Shown: in pieces, positions 30,501-39,448 of the stretch
How positions within the stretch are numbered: position 1 is the first letter of the stretch
Layout of the letters: each line of letters opens with the position of its first letter
Assembly (NCBI RefSeq): GCF_000407505.1
Contig: NZ_ASWE01000004.1
Location: 62,001 to 126,000, forward strand
Length of the DNA: 64,000 nt
From: Enterococcus phoeniculicola ATCC BAA-412
GTDB lineage: Bacteria; Bacillota; Bacilli; Lactobacillales; Enterococcaceae
Direction: 5' to 3'
The notes under the pieces: generated by a model
What the model saw: the letters and a program-made list of their open reading frames with translations, nothing else
Told to the model about the DNA's origin: nothing
Databases searched by the model: none
Translations under genes and position numbers: made by a program

Positions 30501-32764
30501 ACTTTACAGTTGAGATTAAAACAGATAGCGAAACAGGCAAGCAAGTAGCGACTATTTTATTTACTCAGACAATCGAAACTTCTTATATTATCGAATATCG
30601 TTCGTTGATTAATTCTGGAAAAGCTACAGATGAGCTGACAAATAAAATAGCGATAAAAGCGAGCAATGAAAAATTAATTCATGAAGACGTTCCTTCCACA
30701 GTGAAAGTGATTGTTTCTGGAGGAAGTGCCACAGGATCAAAAGCTTCTGTTACCTTGGTAAAAGTCGATAAGGACACATCAAAACCTATCAAAGGTGCTT
30801 CACTAGAGCTGTGGTCAACAGACAGTAACGGAAATAAGCAGCAGCTTATTCGCTCTGGCGTGACCGATGAAAAAGGAGAGCTTAAATTTGGTAATCTACG
30901 AGCGAATTACACATACCTTTTATTTGAAACCAATGCACCAGAAGGGTATACGGTGAGTGAAGAACTGGCGAAAGGGAAGAAACTTACTTTGGAGGAAGAA
31001 ACAGAAACCTCTATCTTCCAAGAGGTTGAGATTGCAAATGAGCGTGCCAGAATTGCGTTTAAAAAAGTGGATGCTGATGCGAATACGCCTGTGAAAGGGG
31101 CCGTTTTCGTTGTGGTGAATGAAGAAGGACAATTTTACAATGGATTGAATGAAAAAGGAATGGTGGAGTGGGTTGATAAAGAAAATGACATTCACCAGTC
31201 GACAAAAGATGCATTAACTTCCAATAAAGAAGGAATTGTCGAAGTGGTTGGGTTGAGTCCAGGGGAGTATAAAACCAAAGAAGTCACTGCACCAACGGGT
31301 TATCGCCTATCAAAGACTGCCTATACATTTACCGTAGAAAAAGATGATCAGGGATTTGTAAAACTGGCGGTACCACTAGAAGCAATCAAAAACAAACGCA
31401 AAACGATGCAGATAGATGGGGAAAAAATTTGGAAGGATTATCACAATAAGTTCCAAACGCGACCAGATTCCATCACAGTCCATTTGTACAGAAATGATGT
31501 TCTCTTTGATACAAAGGAAGTCAAAGAAAGGGACGGAGAATGGACATTTACCTTTGATGAATTGTTTGTAACAGATGAGTTTTCGGTTCCTTATGAGTAT
31601 CGTGTGGAGGAAGAGGCTGTAAAAAATTATGAAACCTCAGTGGATGGGTGGACAATTACAAACACTTATACGAATACGGAAACCACACAGGTACAAGGGC
31701 AAAAGCTTTGGGAGGATTATCAGAATAAATTTGAGACTCGTCCAGAAAGTATCACGGTACGGCTGCGTCAAAATGGCGAGGTGATAAAAGAGACAACAGT
31801 CAAACCAGATCAGACAGGTGACTGGCTCTACACCTTTACGGAGTTACCGAAGTATGATGAAAAAGGCGATGCCTATGAGTACACGGTGACAGAGGTACCA
31901 GTTGAAAATTATGAAGCAACGATCGAAGGTATGACGATAACCAACACGTATAGAAATACGGAACCAACAGAGCTTACTGGAGAAAAACACTGGGAGGATT
32001 ATGAAAATAAATTCAACACTCGTCCAGAGAATATTACAGTACAGCTCCGTCAAAATGGCGAAGTGATAAAAGAAACAACAGTCAAACCAGACCAGACAGG
32101 CAAGTGGCTCTATACCTTTACGGAGTTACCGAAGTATGATGAAAAAGGGGATACCTATGAGTATACAGTGTCAGAGATTCCAGTTGAAAACTATGAAACA
32201 GCGATTGAAGGTACGACGATAACCAACACGTATAGAAATACGGAAACAACAGAGCTTACTGGAGAAAAACACTGGGAGGATTATGAAAATAAATTCAACA
32301 CTCGTCCGGAAAGTATCACGGTACAGTTGCGTCAAAATGGCGAAGTGATAAAAGAGACAACAGTCAAACCAGACCAGACAGGCAAGTGGCTCTATACCTT
32401 TACGGAGTTACCGAAGTATGATGAAAAAGGGGATACCTATGAGTATACAGTGTCAGAGATTCCAGTTGAAAACTATGAAACAACGATCGAAGGTACGACG
32501 ATAACTAATACGTATAAGAAACCGACTGAACCAAAAAAACCAACCGAACCAAAGAACCCGACAGATCCTAAAACGCCGACCGAACCAACAAAACTAAAGA
32601 AACCCGTAACGAAACAACTAACACAACAAAGTAAGCATCTAGAAAAGAAATTACCAAAAACAAATGATACAAAGAATGACGATTGGGTGTTGGGAGGAAG
32701 CGTCCTCTTGTTACTCGGTCTGCTATTACTTGTCTTATTTAATAAAAAGAAACAATGTAAGTGA
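27551..32764 (+). CDS. LPXTG-anchored surface adhesin with SpaA and CnaB repeat domains
   Basis: This is a cell-wall surface protein of 1737 residues. It has a signal peptide (about 1-31, ending ALAQ), an acidic Ser/Thr/Glu-rich linker (about 140-210) and a long tandem array of beta-sandwich adhesin domains to about residue 1060. Two SpaA-type prealbumin domains follow (about 1064-1280), then four CnaB-like repeats of 93-94 residues (1286-1659), a Pro/Lys/Thr-rich wall-spanning segment and sortase motif LPKTN (1701-1705). A hydrophobic helix and a basic tail (NKKKQCK) end it. The repeats carry Lys in GEKxW, Glu in YEYTVSE and Asn in TITNTY, the usual isopeptide residues. AAGGAGG precedes ATG 27551. 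Codons 477-480 contain nine consecutive G bases, a possible phase-variation tract. Confidence 0.93.
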   Translation: MDKWMKRCYSLLMLGLLIFQAIVSPVVALAQETMEDTNPLISMKDISFEKNGESEGYLIFLIVDYNNMNEVAQSAIIHTNTAMNVNKIEDVTGVSARINQHDLQLNIPGKSSGEAKIVVQVDPVSEDKEIIFENEGKTMSVLLSKKEDSSTSERTKETTAFSTKVASKMETEESKQDISETAESVAPAESKETVQPPIKKKEKVQAKREAINLVSLFQTGDKFIQSVGFKVTHEGKEIDYTKELVPAEALISFQYGWQIPQHLLDERMIQAGDYIEFSLPETIKINPVSGNLVSTSGDVYGTYEVTTDGKIRWTFNKKVEEENDISGQTTYSQELKEESNAGDTTIKIPIDGGEQLVNIHVIPKGGNAISKQGAFSADKKSVRWEVSVNTSLTQMTNATVKDPLPEGLELTKLTIYPQSVSLDGRISVGEIALVEGEDYLYDAQTKMVTFSNRYAKTAASFRLVYDTLVKDSAIPFEGGGVTFKNRATLNDGHTDYTADATVTTTYGKLLEKTPPKVENNGSGQIYSWQIKLNAGSKNLAPGYYVKDTLKNDFLEFVEGSIVVKDDKGTVLTLGEDYEQVISGKDLTITFPDGLNHFVTIDYKTKFIKIVDGSLAEEEKKLLNEVVTSDGYKTNSSGTLKTDGLIKSATVDYNTRKINWTIEINRFNYEMIGWHLTDTMSEGLTFLPESFKLSEKSGGQLVKDTDYTISHTDNTFDVAFIGELAKGTEKTYVLTYQTDFERRQGKFSNKAVSYWEDTTGDAHETTVTKEVPVDTNYVIDATKGGSYNAQSKEITWMTIVNYNQDELKNATIVDPIIGDQEYVKDSATLYEVTISSNGRISLGKEVQGRTTLEGKTVTAELPDGTTAYALVFRTTLKGKYIQGSYKNEATYTNGNLTRVVEASVTPKDSGKLALKSGQQDPENANYVIWQVTVNPSQSTLSEVTVVDEPSPNQVLDEQSISIYKTTVSTDGTITRTNDVLQKGKDFTVEIKTDSETGKQVATILFTQTIETSYIIEYRSLINSGKATDELTNKIAIKASNEKLIHEDVPSTVKVIVSGGSATGSKASVTLVKVDKDTSKPIKGASLELWSTDSNGNKQQLIRSGVTDEKGELKFGNLRANYTYLLFETNAPEGYTVSEELAKGKKLTLEEETETSIFQEVEIANERARIAFKKVDADANTPVKGAVFVVVNEEGQFYNGLNEKGMVEWVDKENDIHQSTKDALTSNKEGIVEVVGLSPGEYKTKEVTAPTGYRLSKTAYTFTVEKDDQGFVKLAVPLEAIKNKRKTMQIDGEKIWKDYHNKFQTRPDSITVHLYRNDVLFDTKEVKERDGEWTFTFDELFVTDEFSVPYEYRVEEEAVKNYETSVDGWTITNTYTNTETTQVQGQKLWEDYQNKFETRPESITVRLRQNGEVIKETTVKPDQTGDWLYTFTELPKYDEKGDAYEYTVTEVPVENYEATIEGMTITNTYRNTEPTELTGEKHWEDYENKFNTRPENITVQLRQNGEVIKETTVKPDQTGKWLYTFTELPKYDEKGDTYEYTVSEIPVENYETAIEGTTITNTYRNTETTELTGEKHWEDYENKFNTRPESITVQLRQNGEVIKETTVKPDQTGKWLYTFTELPKYDEKGDTYEYTVSEIPVENYETTIEGTTITNTYKKPTEPKKPTEPKNPTDPKTPTEPTKLKKPVTKQLTQQSKHLEKKLPKTNDTKNDDWVLGGSVLLLLGLLLLVLFNKKKQCK
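28981..28989 (+). repeat. Homopolymeric tract G(9) inside the adhesin gene
   Basis: Nine G bases in an AT-rich gene encode part of an Glu-Gly-Gly-Gly run. Gain or loss of one base would shift the frame and remove the wall anchor. The tract is in frame in this sequence. Confidence 0.85.
31409..32533 (+). repeat. Four tandem CnaB-coding repeats, 279-282 bp each
   Basis: Units begin at about 31409, 31688, 31970 and 32252. The last two are nearly identical at nucleotide level over most of their 282 bp, the second is close, and the first is clearly diverged. This grading indicates recent duplication at the 3' end and makes copy-number change by recombination likely. Confidence 0.9.
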
Positions 32765-32778
32765 CCGAATAATCTAAA

Positions 32779-32838
32779 AGAAGATGAGATAGAAGTGTTC
32801 TCCTGTAGGAGTAAGATACTTCTATCTCATCTTCTTAC
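32779..32838. terminator. Terminator between the adhesin and the converging AraC gene
   Basis: An 18-bp perfect inverted repeat has arms 32779-32796 (AGAAGATGAGATAGAAGT) and 32818-32835. A smaller CTCCTGTAGGAG hairpin fills the loop. Confidence 0.8.
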
Positions 32839-32858
32839 TATTTTTCAAACAAAACCAT

Positions 32859-33635
32859 CTATAAAATATGTTTTTTTCGAAATTCACTTGGGCTGATAGA
32901 AAAAACTTTTTTGAAATATTTTGATAGGTAATACCCATGTTTAAATCCAGTTAATTCGGCTATTTCTTCCATTGGCAGGTTAGTTGAAACGAGTAACTGC
33001 TGCACATTTTTTAGCCTAACATGAATAAGATATTCTTTGGGTGAAAATCCAGTTTCTTTTTTAAATAATCGAGAAAGATAAGATGGATTAAAATTAAACT
33101 GCGTACTTAAATCTTGTAAGGAAAGATCCTCATGAGAATGATGTGTAATGTAGTTGGAGAGCTCTTTGACTCTTGAATTTCTACTGGAAACTGTTGGTGA
33201 ATGGATCGGTCTTTCAGAGTGTGCATCAATAAAATGAAATAAAAACAAGTCTTGAATGAAGTGTGCACGAATGAAAAAACTATAGGAAGACAAATCATAA
33301 ACGTACTGCTTTAACATTTTTTCATTCATCAATAAGCGGTCTTTATCAATAGAAAATAGCCCGCTTGATGCGTGTAAATAATTTGAAGAGATTGGAAAGT
33401 CTATCCGGAAAAAATGAAAGGTCATTGGTGTAAGTACCGCTCGTTCAAACAAGGTATTTGGCGGACATACCAAAAGACAAGGACCTTGTGTTTGCCCTGA
33501 ATGTTCACCGATTTTAAAAGAACAAGAGCCAGCGGTAATTAAATAAAGGACCCAGAAGTTATCTGTGTCTTTTGAAAGAGAAAAGGAGTTTTTTTTCTCC
33601 CATAAAACATGATCGATAATTTGTATTGATTCCAT
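32859..33635 (-). CDS. AraC-family transcriptional regulator
   Basis: The N-terminal cupin-like sensing domain ('WVLYLITAGSCSFKIGEH', 'GPCLLVCPPNTLFE') binds a small molecule, probably a sugar or sugar acid. The C-terminal AraC double helix-turn-helix ends 'FKKVFSISPSEFRKKH'. ATG 33635 follows GGAGG; a longer start at 33656 is less likely. The protein has 258 residues. It is divergent from the FAD oxidoreductase and MFS transporter genes and is their probable activator. Confidence 0.9.
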   Translation of the reverse strand: MESIQIIDHVLWEKKNSFSLSKDTDNFWVLYLITAGSCSFKIGEHSGQTQGPCLLVCPPNTLFERAVLTPMTFHFFRIDFPISSNYLHASSGLFSIDKDRLLMNEKMLKQYVYDLSSYSFFIRAHFIQDLFLFHFIDAHSERPIHSPTVSSRNSRVKELSNYITHHSHEDLSLQDLSTQFNFNPSYLSRLFKKETGFSPKEYLIHVRLKNVQQLLVSTNLPMEEIAELTGFKHGYYLSKYFKKVFSISPSEFRKKHIL

Positions 33636-33745
33636 AATTAACCTCCGAAAAGTCAAAAAAAGCCAAAAATAGGGCTGTTTTCTATATTGTTGAATATATC
33701 ACAATCTATATAATAAAACCATAGATAAAAAGGAGAACGCTTACT

Positions 33746-35965
33746 ATGGAAAAATATGAAACAGAAATTCTTGTAGCTGGTGGTGGTTTAGCAGGTGTCT
33801 GCGCAGCGATTTCAGCTGCTAGAGAAGGTAGAAAAGTGACGCTTATCCAAAATCGCGGTGTACTTGGCGGGAATTCAAGTAGTGAAATACGTGTTTGGGT
33901 ATGTGGTGCGACAAAGCATGGAGTGAATCGCTATGCAAGAGAAACTGGAATTATGGGGGAATTATTTTTAGAAAATCAATTTAGAAATCCCCAGGGGAAT
34001 GTTTATCATTGGGATTTATTATTGCTTGAAAAAGTAAAAAAAGAACAAAATATTCAATTGTTATTGAACACTGAAGTGGTTTCTGTCGACATGAAGTCAG
34101 ATGGAGAAATTCAGTCTGTGACCACAAGAACTCAGGGGGCAGAGAGAGAAAGTCAATTTTTTGCGAATTATTTTATTGATTGCACGGGTGATGGCTTGGT
34201 TGGAGCAAGTGCAGGTGCACATTTTCATATTGGTCGAGAAGCAGCAAATCAGTACAATGAGACACTTGCGCCGAAAGAGGAAGACGGAGAGTTGTTAGGG
34301 AGCACACTTTTATTTTATACAAAAGATGTAGGAGAAAAAGTGAAATTTATCGCACCGCCTTTTGCTAAAAAAATAACAGATACTTCGATAATAAAGAATC
34401 GAACTTTGAATCCAGCAGATAAAGGATGTGCCTATTGGTGGGTTGAATGGGGCGGTGAGTTAGATACAATAAAGGACAATGAAGCTATTCGAGATGAATT
34501 ATTGGCAGTTGTTTATGGTATCTGGGATCATATAAAAAATTCTGGTGAGTATCAGGCGGATTCACTGGACTTGGAATGGGTAGGTACTTTACCAGGCAAA
34601 CGTGAATCAAGAAGATTTATTGGCGATTATGTACTTACGCAACAAGACATTGAAAATCAAACTGCTTTTGAAGATAGAATAGGATTTGGCGGATGGTCAA
34701 TCGATTTACATCCAGCAACGGGCATGTATACAGAGTCAGCTGGAGCGGTTCATGTTGTAGCTGACGGAATCTATCACTTACCATATCGAATGTTATATTC
34801 AAAAAATATCAAAAATTTATTTTTCGCTGGAAGAAATGTGTCAGCCAGTCATGTTGCTTTTGGAACCATACGTGTGATGGCGACCTGTGCAATTCTAGGT
34901 GAAGCAGCAGGGACTGCAGCAGCATTTGCTATTGATAAAAACTGCACACCAAGAGAAATCTATCAGCTTCATTTAGCAGAATACCAACAACGACTCTTAA
35001 AAAATGATGCTTCTGTCATTGGGTTAGCAAATGAAGAGTCAAAAGACAAAGTGAAAACCGCAAAACTGTCAGCAACAAGTACCCTAAGAGAACTGAATAC
35101 ATCAAGTGCTACTATGCACGCTAGAAGACTGGATCAAGGAGTAGGAGTGCTATTTCCATATGTAGGTCAAGAAAGCATAGAAATTTTGGTGGAGGCTAAT
35201 CAATTCACACAAATGGAAGTTGTAGTTTATTCAACTGGAAGAAAAGAAAATTATATTCCGCAAAAAAAAATCAGTAGTCAAACCATTCAAATTGATTCTG
35301 GTGAAAGACAGTATAAGCGTGTTATGCTTCCAAAAATAGAAAATCAAAATGTATTTATTATCATCCGTGAGAATAGTCAGCTATCTGTTTTTATGAGTGA
35401 CACTGTGATTCCAGGAGTTTTAAGCTTTATTCATGATCCAATTGGGGAGCTGAGCCAACCAGAACTACACAATTATGCGAGAAAATCACCTATTCTAGAA
35501 TGGACAAATCAAAAAATAAATCGTCAAAACCTTGTATTTAAAACAGAGAGTAAAACTATCTATCAGCCTGAAAAAATTCAAAATGGCTTTGTCCGTCCTT
35601 TTGGTGATCCTAACATTTGGGTTTCCTCTCTAGAATCTTCACAAGAGGAAATTCTTACATTTTCATGGGAGGCTCCCGTGACGTTGACAGAAGTAGCGAT
35701 TACGTTTAATGATGATGTAAATGAAGATCTTGTTAACCTTCATCATCATCGTACAAATTTTGATGTGATTCCTGAAATTATCAAAGACTACGAAATTTGG
35801 CTTTCTATAGATGGAAAAGACGTATTAGTAGAAAAGGTGAGAAATAACCGCGTAAGACATCGTGTACACCAATTTTCTAAACAATCGGCTGACAAGCTAG
35901 TGGTTAAACTACTTGAAACAAATGGCAGTCGTTTTAAATCATTATATGAAGTACGTGCCTATTAA
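33746..35965 (+). CDS. FAD-dependent oxidoreductase of the FAD_oxidored type
   Basis: The N-terminal Rossmann fold has the dinucleotide motif GGGLAGVCAA (about residues 12-21), followed by 'GVLGGNSSSEIRVWVCG' and the second FAD-binding 'IDCTGDGLVG' (about residue 146). 'NLFFAGRNVSASHVAFGTIRVMATC' near residue 355 is the conserved C-terminal FAD site. Residues after about 450 form a beta-rich domain of unknown role. The 739-residue length matches family members found beside polysaccharide and sugar-acid genes. The substrate is unknown. It is translated from ATG 33746 behind AAGGAG and is followed 38 bases later by an MFS transporter, so both probably handle the same compound. Confidence 0.8.
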   Translation: MEKYETEILVAGGGLAGVCAAISAAREGRKVTLIQNRGVLGGNSSSEIRVWVCGATKHGVNRYARETGIMGELFLENQFRNPQGNVYHWDLLLLEKVKKEQNIQLLLNTEVVSVDMKSDGEIQSVTTRTQGAERESQFFANYFIDCTGDGLVGASAGAHFHIGREAANQYNETLAPKEEDGELLGSTLLFYTKDVGEKVKFIAPPFAKKITDTSIIKNRTLNPADKGCAYWWVEWGGELDTIKDNEAIRDELLAVVYGIWDHIKNSGEYQADSLDLEWVGTLPGKRESRRFIGDYVLTQQDIENQTAFEDRIGFGGWSIDLHPATGMYTESAGAVHVVADGIYHLPYRMLYSKNIKNLFFAGRNVSASHVAFGTIRVMATCAILGEAAGTAAAFAIDKNCTPREIYQLHLAEYQQRLLKNDASVIGLANEESKDKVKTAKLSATSTLRELNTSSATMHARRLDQGVGVLFPYVGQESIEILVEANQFTQMEVVVYSTGRKENYIPQKKISSQTIQIDSGERQYKRVMLPKIENQNVFIIIRENSQLSVFMSDTVIPGVLSFIHDPIGELSQPELHNYARKSPILEWTNQKINRQNLVFKTESKTIYQPEKIQNGFVRPFGDPNIWVSSLESSQEEILTFSWEAPVTLTEVAITFNDDVNEDLVNLHHHRTNFDVIPEIIKDYEIWLSIDGKDVLVEKVRNNRVRHRVHQFSKQSADKLVVKLLETNGSRFKSLYEVRAY

Positions 35966-36003
35966 AGAGCATAAATAATAAATGTAAATAAGGAGTGGAT
36001 CAA

Positions 36004-37305
36004 GTGGATTCTGCACAAAAGGTTGTAAAACCAAAAGATAGTAAGTTTAAAATGCGTTATGTCGTTCTTGCATTAGTATTTGTGAATATTGTTATTAATT
36101 ATATGGATCGCACGAATGTATCAATCGCTATGCCAGAGCTTGCAAAAGAGTTGAATTTAACAACAGTTGAACAAGGATTAATATTCTCAGCATTTGGCTG
36201 GATATATGCGGCAATGCAGGTTCCAGGAGGACTGCTGCTAGATAAATTTGGTTCTCGAATTATGTATTTTATTAGTTTGTTTGGCTGGTCATTAATGACG
36301 CTGTTTCAGTCTTCAATCACTGGATTTGCTCAGCTGTTGGGGCTACGACTAGGTGTTGGTTTTTTCGAATCACCTGTCATGCCGGCAAATAATCGAGCAA
36401 TTTCATACTGGTTTCCTGAAAATGAACGTGGTACGGCAATTGGAATCTATTCTTCTGCGCAATTTCTAGGCTTAGCTTTCTCAATGCCTATCCTTTATGC
36501 TATTCACAATTCAATTGGCTGGCGTGGATTATTTATTGTGACAGGAGTGATTGGAATTGCGTGGGCGTTTGTTTGGTACATTGTTTATTCTGATCCGCAA
36601 AAAAATAAATGGGTGAGCCAACAAGAGCTTGACTATATTAAAGCTGGAGGGGCAATCTTTGAAGAAGAACTGCCAGATGAGCAACCCAAAGCAAAAGTAA
36701 CGAAAGAAAATTTAAAAAAACTATTTACAAAAAAACTGATTGGGATTTATTTAGGTCAATTTGCAATTAGCGGCACATTTTGGTTCTTTTTAACTTGGTT
36801 TCCTTCATATTTAACAGAAGAAAAAGGAATGAGCCTAACATCTACAGGATTTTTATCAAGTGTCCCTTATCTTGCTGCATTTGTGGGCGTCATATTGGCA
36901 GGCTATCTTTCTGATCATTTGACCAAAAAAGGATTTTCAAAAAGTATGGCAAGAAAAATACCTGTCATTACAGGCCTACTATTAACTTTATTTATCATGG
37001 GAGCCAACTATACAAATAATCCTTATTTAATTATTGGGTTCATGTCCATTGCATTTTTTGGCAATGGATTAGCAACAATTACTTGGGTATTTGTAACCTT
37101 GTTAGCGCCTAATCAATTATTAGGATTAGCAGGTGGGATATTTAATCTGTGTGGTGCCTTATCCTCCATTGTCATCCCAATCGTCATAGGATTCTTAGTG
37201 GCAGGAGGGAATTTCTCCTATGCTTTAGTATTTGTTGCTATTATTGCATTGATTGGAGCATGCTCGTATATATTTGTTGTGGGGAATTTAGAAAAAGAAG
37301 CATAA
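36004..37305 (+). CDS. MFS transporter, anion:cation symporter-like (sugar acid/organic anion)
   Basis: Twelve membrane helices are predicted from hydrophobicity. The ACS-family signature is present: 'NIVINYMDRTNVSIAMP' in helix 1 and 'GGLLLDKFGSR' in the first cytoplasmic loop. Relatives carry glucarate, galactarate, hexuronates or other carboxylates with protons. The start is GTG 36004 with AAGGAG at 8 bases; the GTG at 35995 overlaps that site. It shares a transcription unit with the FAD oxidoreductase, and a terminator follows at 37327. Confidence 0.88.
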   Translation: MDSAQKVVKPKDSKFKMRYVVLALVFVNIVINYMDRTNVSIAMPELAKELNLTTVEQGLIFSAFGWIYAAMQVPGGLLLDKFGSRIMYFISLFGWSLMTLFQSSITGFAQLLGLRLGVGFFESPVMPANNRAISYWFPENERGTAIGIYSSAQFLGLAFSMPILYAIHNSIGWRGLFIVTGVIGIAWAFVWYIVYSDPQKNKWVSQQELDYIKAGGAIFEEELPDEQPKAKVTKENLKKLFTKKLIGIYLGQFAISGTFWFFLTWFPSYLTEEKGMSLTSTGFLSSVPYLAAFVGVILAGYLSDHLTKKGFSKSMARKIPVITGLLLTLFIMGANYTNNPYLIIGFMSIAFFGNGLATITWVFVTLLAPNQLLGLAGGIFNLCGALSSIVIPIVIGFLVAGGNFSYALVFVAIIALIGACSYIFVVGNLEKEA

Positions 37306-37326
37306 GTTGAGCGATTCATTTCATAG

Positions 37327-37361
37327 AGAGTCTGCGAGTAAGAAATCTCAGGCTCTTTTTG
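37327..37361 (+). terminator. Terminator after the FAD oxidoreductase-MFS unit
   Basis: AGAGTCTG pairs with CAGGCTCT (one G-T pair) and a T-run follows. Confidence 0.7.
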
Positions 37362-37476
37362 TCTGTCTTTTTTTTGAGAGGGGGAGGACTCTGTGAATAT
37401 AGAGATGAATTGAAGCATACCTCAAGTGGACTTTGTGAATTTTTTACGGTGTTTAGTTTCTATTATTGTTTATAAA

Positions 37477-37520
37477 TGTATGCGCTTTCTATTGTTAGTT
37501 TGTGAAAAATACTTTAGAAT
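37477..37520 (+). promoter_or_regulatory. acoR promoter with candidate cre
   Basis: TTGTTA (37492-37497) and TAGAAT (37515-37520) are 17 bases apart. Just upstream, TGTATGCGCTTTCT (37477-37490) is a relaxed cre match with about two deviations. CcpA control of acoR is known in Bacillus subtilis, which fits. Confidence 0.55.
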
Positions 37521-37555
37521 AGAGGTAAGTACATAAAGAAAGAGGGATGAATGAA

Positions 37556-39346
37556 ATGGGTGCAATGGCGCAGATTTGGAAGAGTTTTATCTCATCAGAT
37601 TCACAAACTCATTTACTCACTTTGCCTGATAAAGTGAAAGATTCATGGCTTTTTTGTAAGGAGAATGCGGTCAGCCCCTATGTTAGCAACAAGCGAATTG
37701 AAAGTCAGTCACAGTTTATACAAAGAAGAAAGAAAAATAAAGAATTAATCGAGCTTGTTTCCACAGAGTTGAAGAATTGGGAATCCCTCTTTCGAGCAGC
37801 AAAACCAGTTTTTGTGTTAACTGATATGGAGGGATGTATATTATGGCGTGATGGCTATAGAGATACAAAGGAAAAAGCAAACGAGATTGATTTTTCAGAA
37901 GGAAGCTATTGGAGTGATTTAGAAGTTGGGACAAATGCTATTTCATTAGCTTTGAGAAATCATCAGGCAGTTGCTGTCTACCAATATGAACATTACAATA
38001 TAGAATCACATGCGTGGAACTGTTGGGCAGCAGTTATTTATGGGGCCGATAAGCAGCCTGTAGGTGTACTGGATGTTTCTTCGTTCATCCGAACATCTGA
38101 AGAGGATTTGATGATTACGATGATTCAATTGATTGCTTCAAATGTTTCTGCTGTAATGGAATCCAGAGAAACTCAAAGGAAAATTCATTTGTTGGAGTAC
38201 ATGATGAATGAGCCAAATGAAGGGATTATTTGCGATCGTTTTTCCCGGATTCTGAAAGTTTCTGAGAAGATAGAGCTCAGTGAAGAAGAGATTCTCGGAA
38301 AGACAATCGATCAAATTAGTTTTCCAAAGGATTACTTGCTGAAGAAAAAACGGATATATTCCAATGAGGAAATTATTGGCTACTATTTTACAGTAGACAA
38401 AACAACCTCAAACACAGAATTTCGCTATTTTGGTGTTCCTAGCCAAAGTGCATCCTATCAAGCGTTTTTGAATCAGGTAAAACAAGTTTCTAAGAGTACG
38501 TTGCCTGTCCATTTATTTGGAGAAACTGGAACAGGAAAAGAGATTGTTGCAAAAACGCTTCATTATAATAGTCCAATGTCAAAAGGACCGCTGATTTCTA
38601 TCAACTGTGGTTCAGTGAGTGAAAATTTATTGGAAAGTGAGTTGTTTGGTTATGCCCCAGGTGCATTTACTGGAGCAAATCACAAAGGCTTCATTGGGAA
38701 AATACGTCAAGCAGATGGAGGGACTTTATTCTTAGATGAAATTGACAGTATGTCAAAACGAATGCAGTCTGCTTTATTACGTGTTTTGGAAGAAAAGCAA
38801 GTGCATCCAATTGGAAGCGAAAATAGTTATCAGGTAAATTTCCGTTTAATTACGGCAAGTAATCAAGACTTAAAAAAATATGTTCGAGAAGACAAGTTTC
38901 GTGCGGATTTATTTTATCGTATTTATGTTTGTGGATTAAATTTACCGCCATTACGAGACAGAAAAGAAGATATTGCAAAGTTGATTCAGCTTTTTAGCAA
39001 GGAGAATCATTGGGCACCCATCTGGCTTCCAAAAATTTCTCATTATGTGAAGGAAAAAGAATGGTATGGCAATATACGAGAATTAAATAATTTCTTAGAT
39101 CGTCTATCTATTTTCTATCCTGAAGAGGAACCAACAAAAGAAGAGGTTTCTTTGTTAATGAACATGGGTTGTATTGAAGAAGTCAAGACACCTCTTTGTT
39201 TAACCAGTGAACCAAAAAAAGAGGAAAAACAAGCGATTTTAGATGCGTTAGAAAATCAGCATTATCATTTATCGAATACAGCAAAAGCGCTAGGAATTTC
39301 ACGAAGTACTTTGTATCGTAAGATGAAAGAGTATCAAATCGAGTGA
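37556..39346 (+). CDS. acoR: Sigma-54-dependent activator of acetoin dehydrogenase genes (AcoR)
   Basis: A sensory N-terminal part with a GAF domain ('YWSDLEVGTNAISLALRNH', about 120-200) is followed by a degenerate PAS-like linker. The AAA+ sigma-54 interaction domain has Walker A GETGTGKE, the GAFTGA loop in YAPGAFTGANHKG and Walker B GTLFLDEID. A FIS-type helix-turn-helix lies at the end ('LSNTAKALGISRSTLYRKM'). The GAFTGA loop is intact, so it should open sigma-54 promoters. I choose ATG 37556 (AGAGGG at 9 bases); ATG 37547 abuts that site. It lies upstream of a perfect -24/-12 promoter and the aco operon. Confidence 0.9.
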   Translation: MGAMAQIWKSFISSDSQTHLLTLPDKVKDSWLFCKENAVSPYVSNKRIESQSQFIQRRKKNKELIELVSTELKNWESLFRAAKPVFVLTDMEGCILWRDGYRDTKEKANEIDFSEGSYWSDLEVGTNAISLALRNHQAVAVYQYEHYNIESHAWNCWAAVIYGADKQPVGVLDVSSFIRTSEEDLMITMIQLIASNVSAVMESRETQRKIHLLEYMMNEPNEGIICDRFSRILKVSEKIELSEEEILGKTIDQISFPKDYLLKKKRIYSNEEIIGYYFTVDKTTSNTEFRYFGVPSQSASYQAFLNQVKQVSKSTLPVHLFGETGTGKEIVAKTLHYNSPMSKGPLISINCGSVSENLLESELFGYAPGAFTGANHKGFIGKIRQADGGTLFLDEIDSMSKRMQSALLRVLEEKQVHPIGSENSYQVNFRLITASNQDLKKYVREDKFRADLFYRIYVCGLNLPPLRDRKEDIAKLIQLFSKENHWAPIWLPKISHYVKEKEWYGNIRELNNFLDRLSIFYPEEEPTKEEVSLLMNMGCIEEVKTPLCLTSEPKKEEKQAILDALENQHYHLSNTAKALGISRSTLYRKMKEYQIE

Positions 39347-39382
39347 AAAGGAAACAATATGAATCAAATGGCACAAAGCGAT

Positions 39383-39397
39383 GACACGTTTTGTGTC
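39383..39397. promoter_or_regulatory. Inverted repeat between acoR and the sigma-54 promoter
   Basis: GACAC-GTTTT-GTGTC followed by TTTTTT could be the acoR terminator. It could also be part of the upstream activating sequence for AcoR, since it is about 55 bases from the -24 element. The two readings cannot be separated by sequence alone. Confidence 0.45.
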
Positions 39398-39448
39398 TTT
39401 TTTGCTGTCTCAGAAAAGAAGATTCTGGAATGATACCGCTTTCTCTTT

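Noticed and set aside
31409-32533. Regular repeats considered as a CRISPR-like or satellite array
   Set aside because: The period is 279-282 bases in a continuous reading frame and encodes CnaB domains; there are no short repeats with unique spacers.
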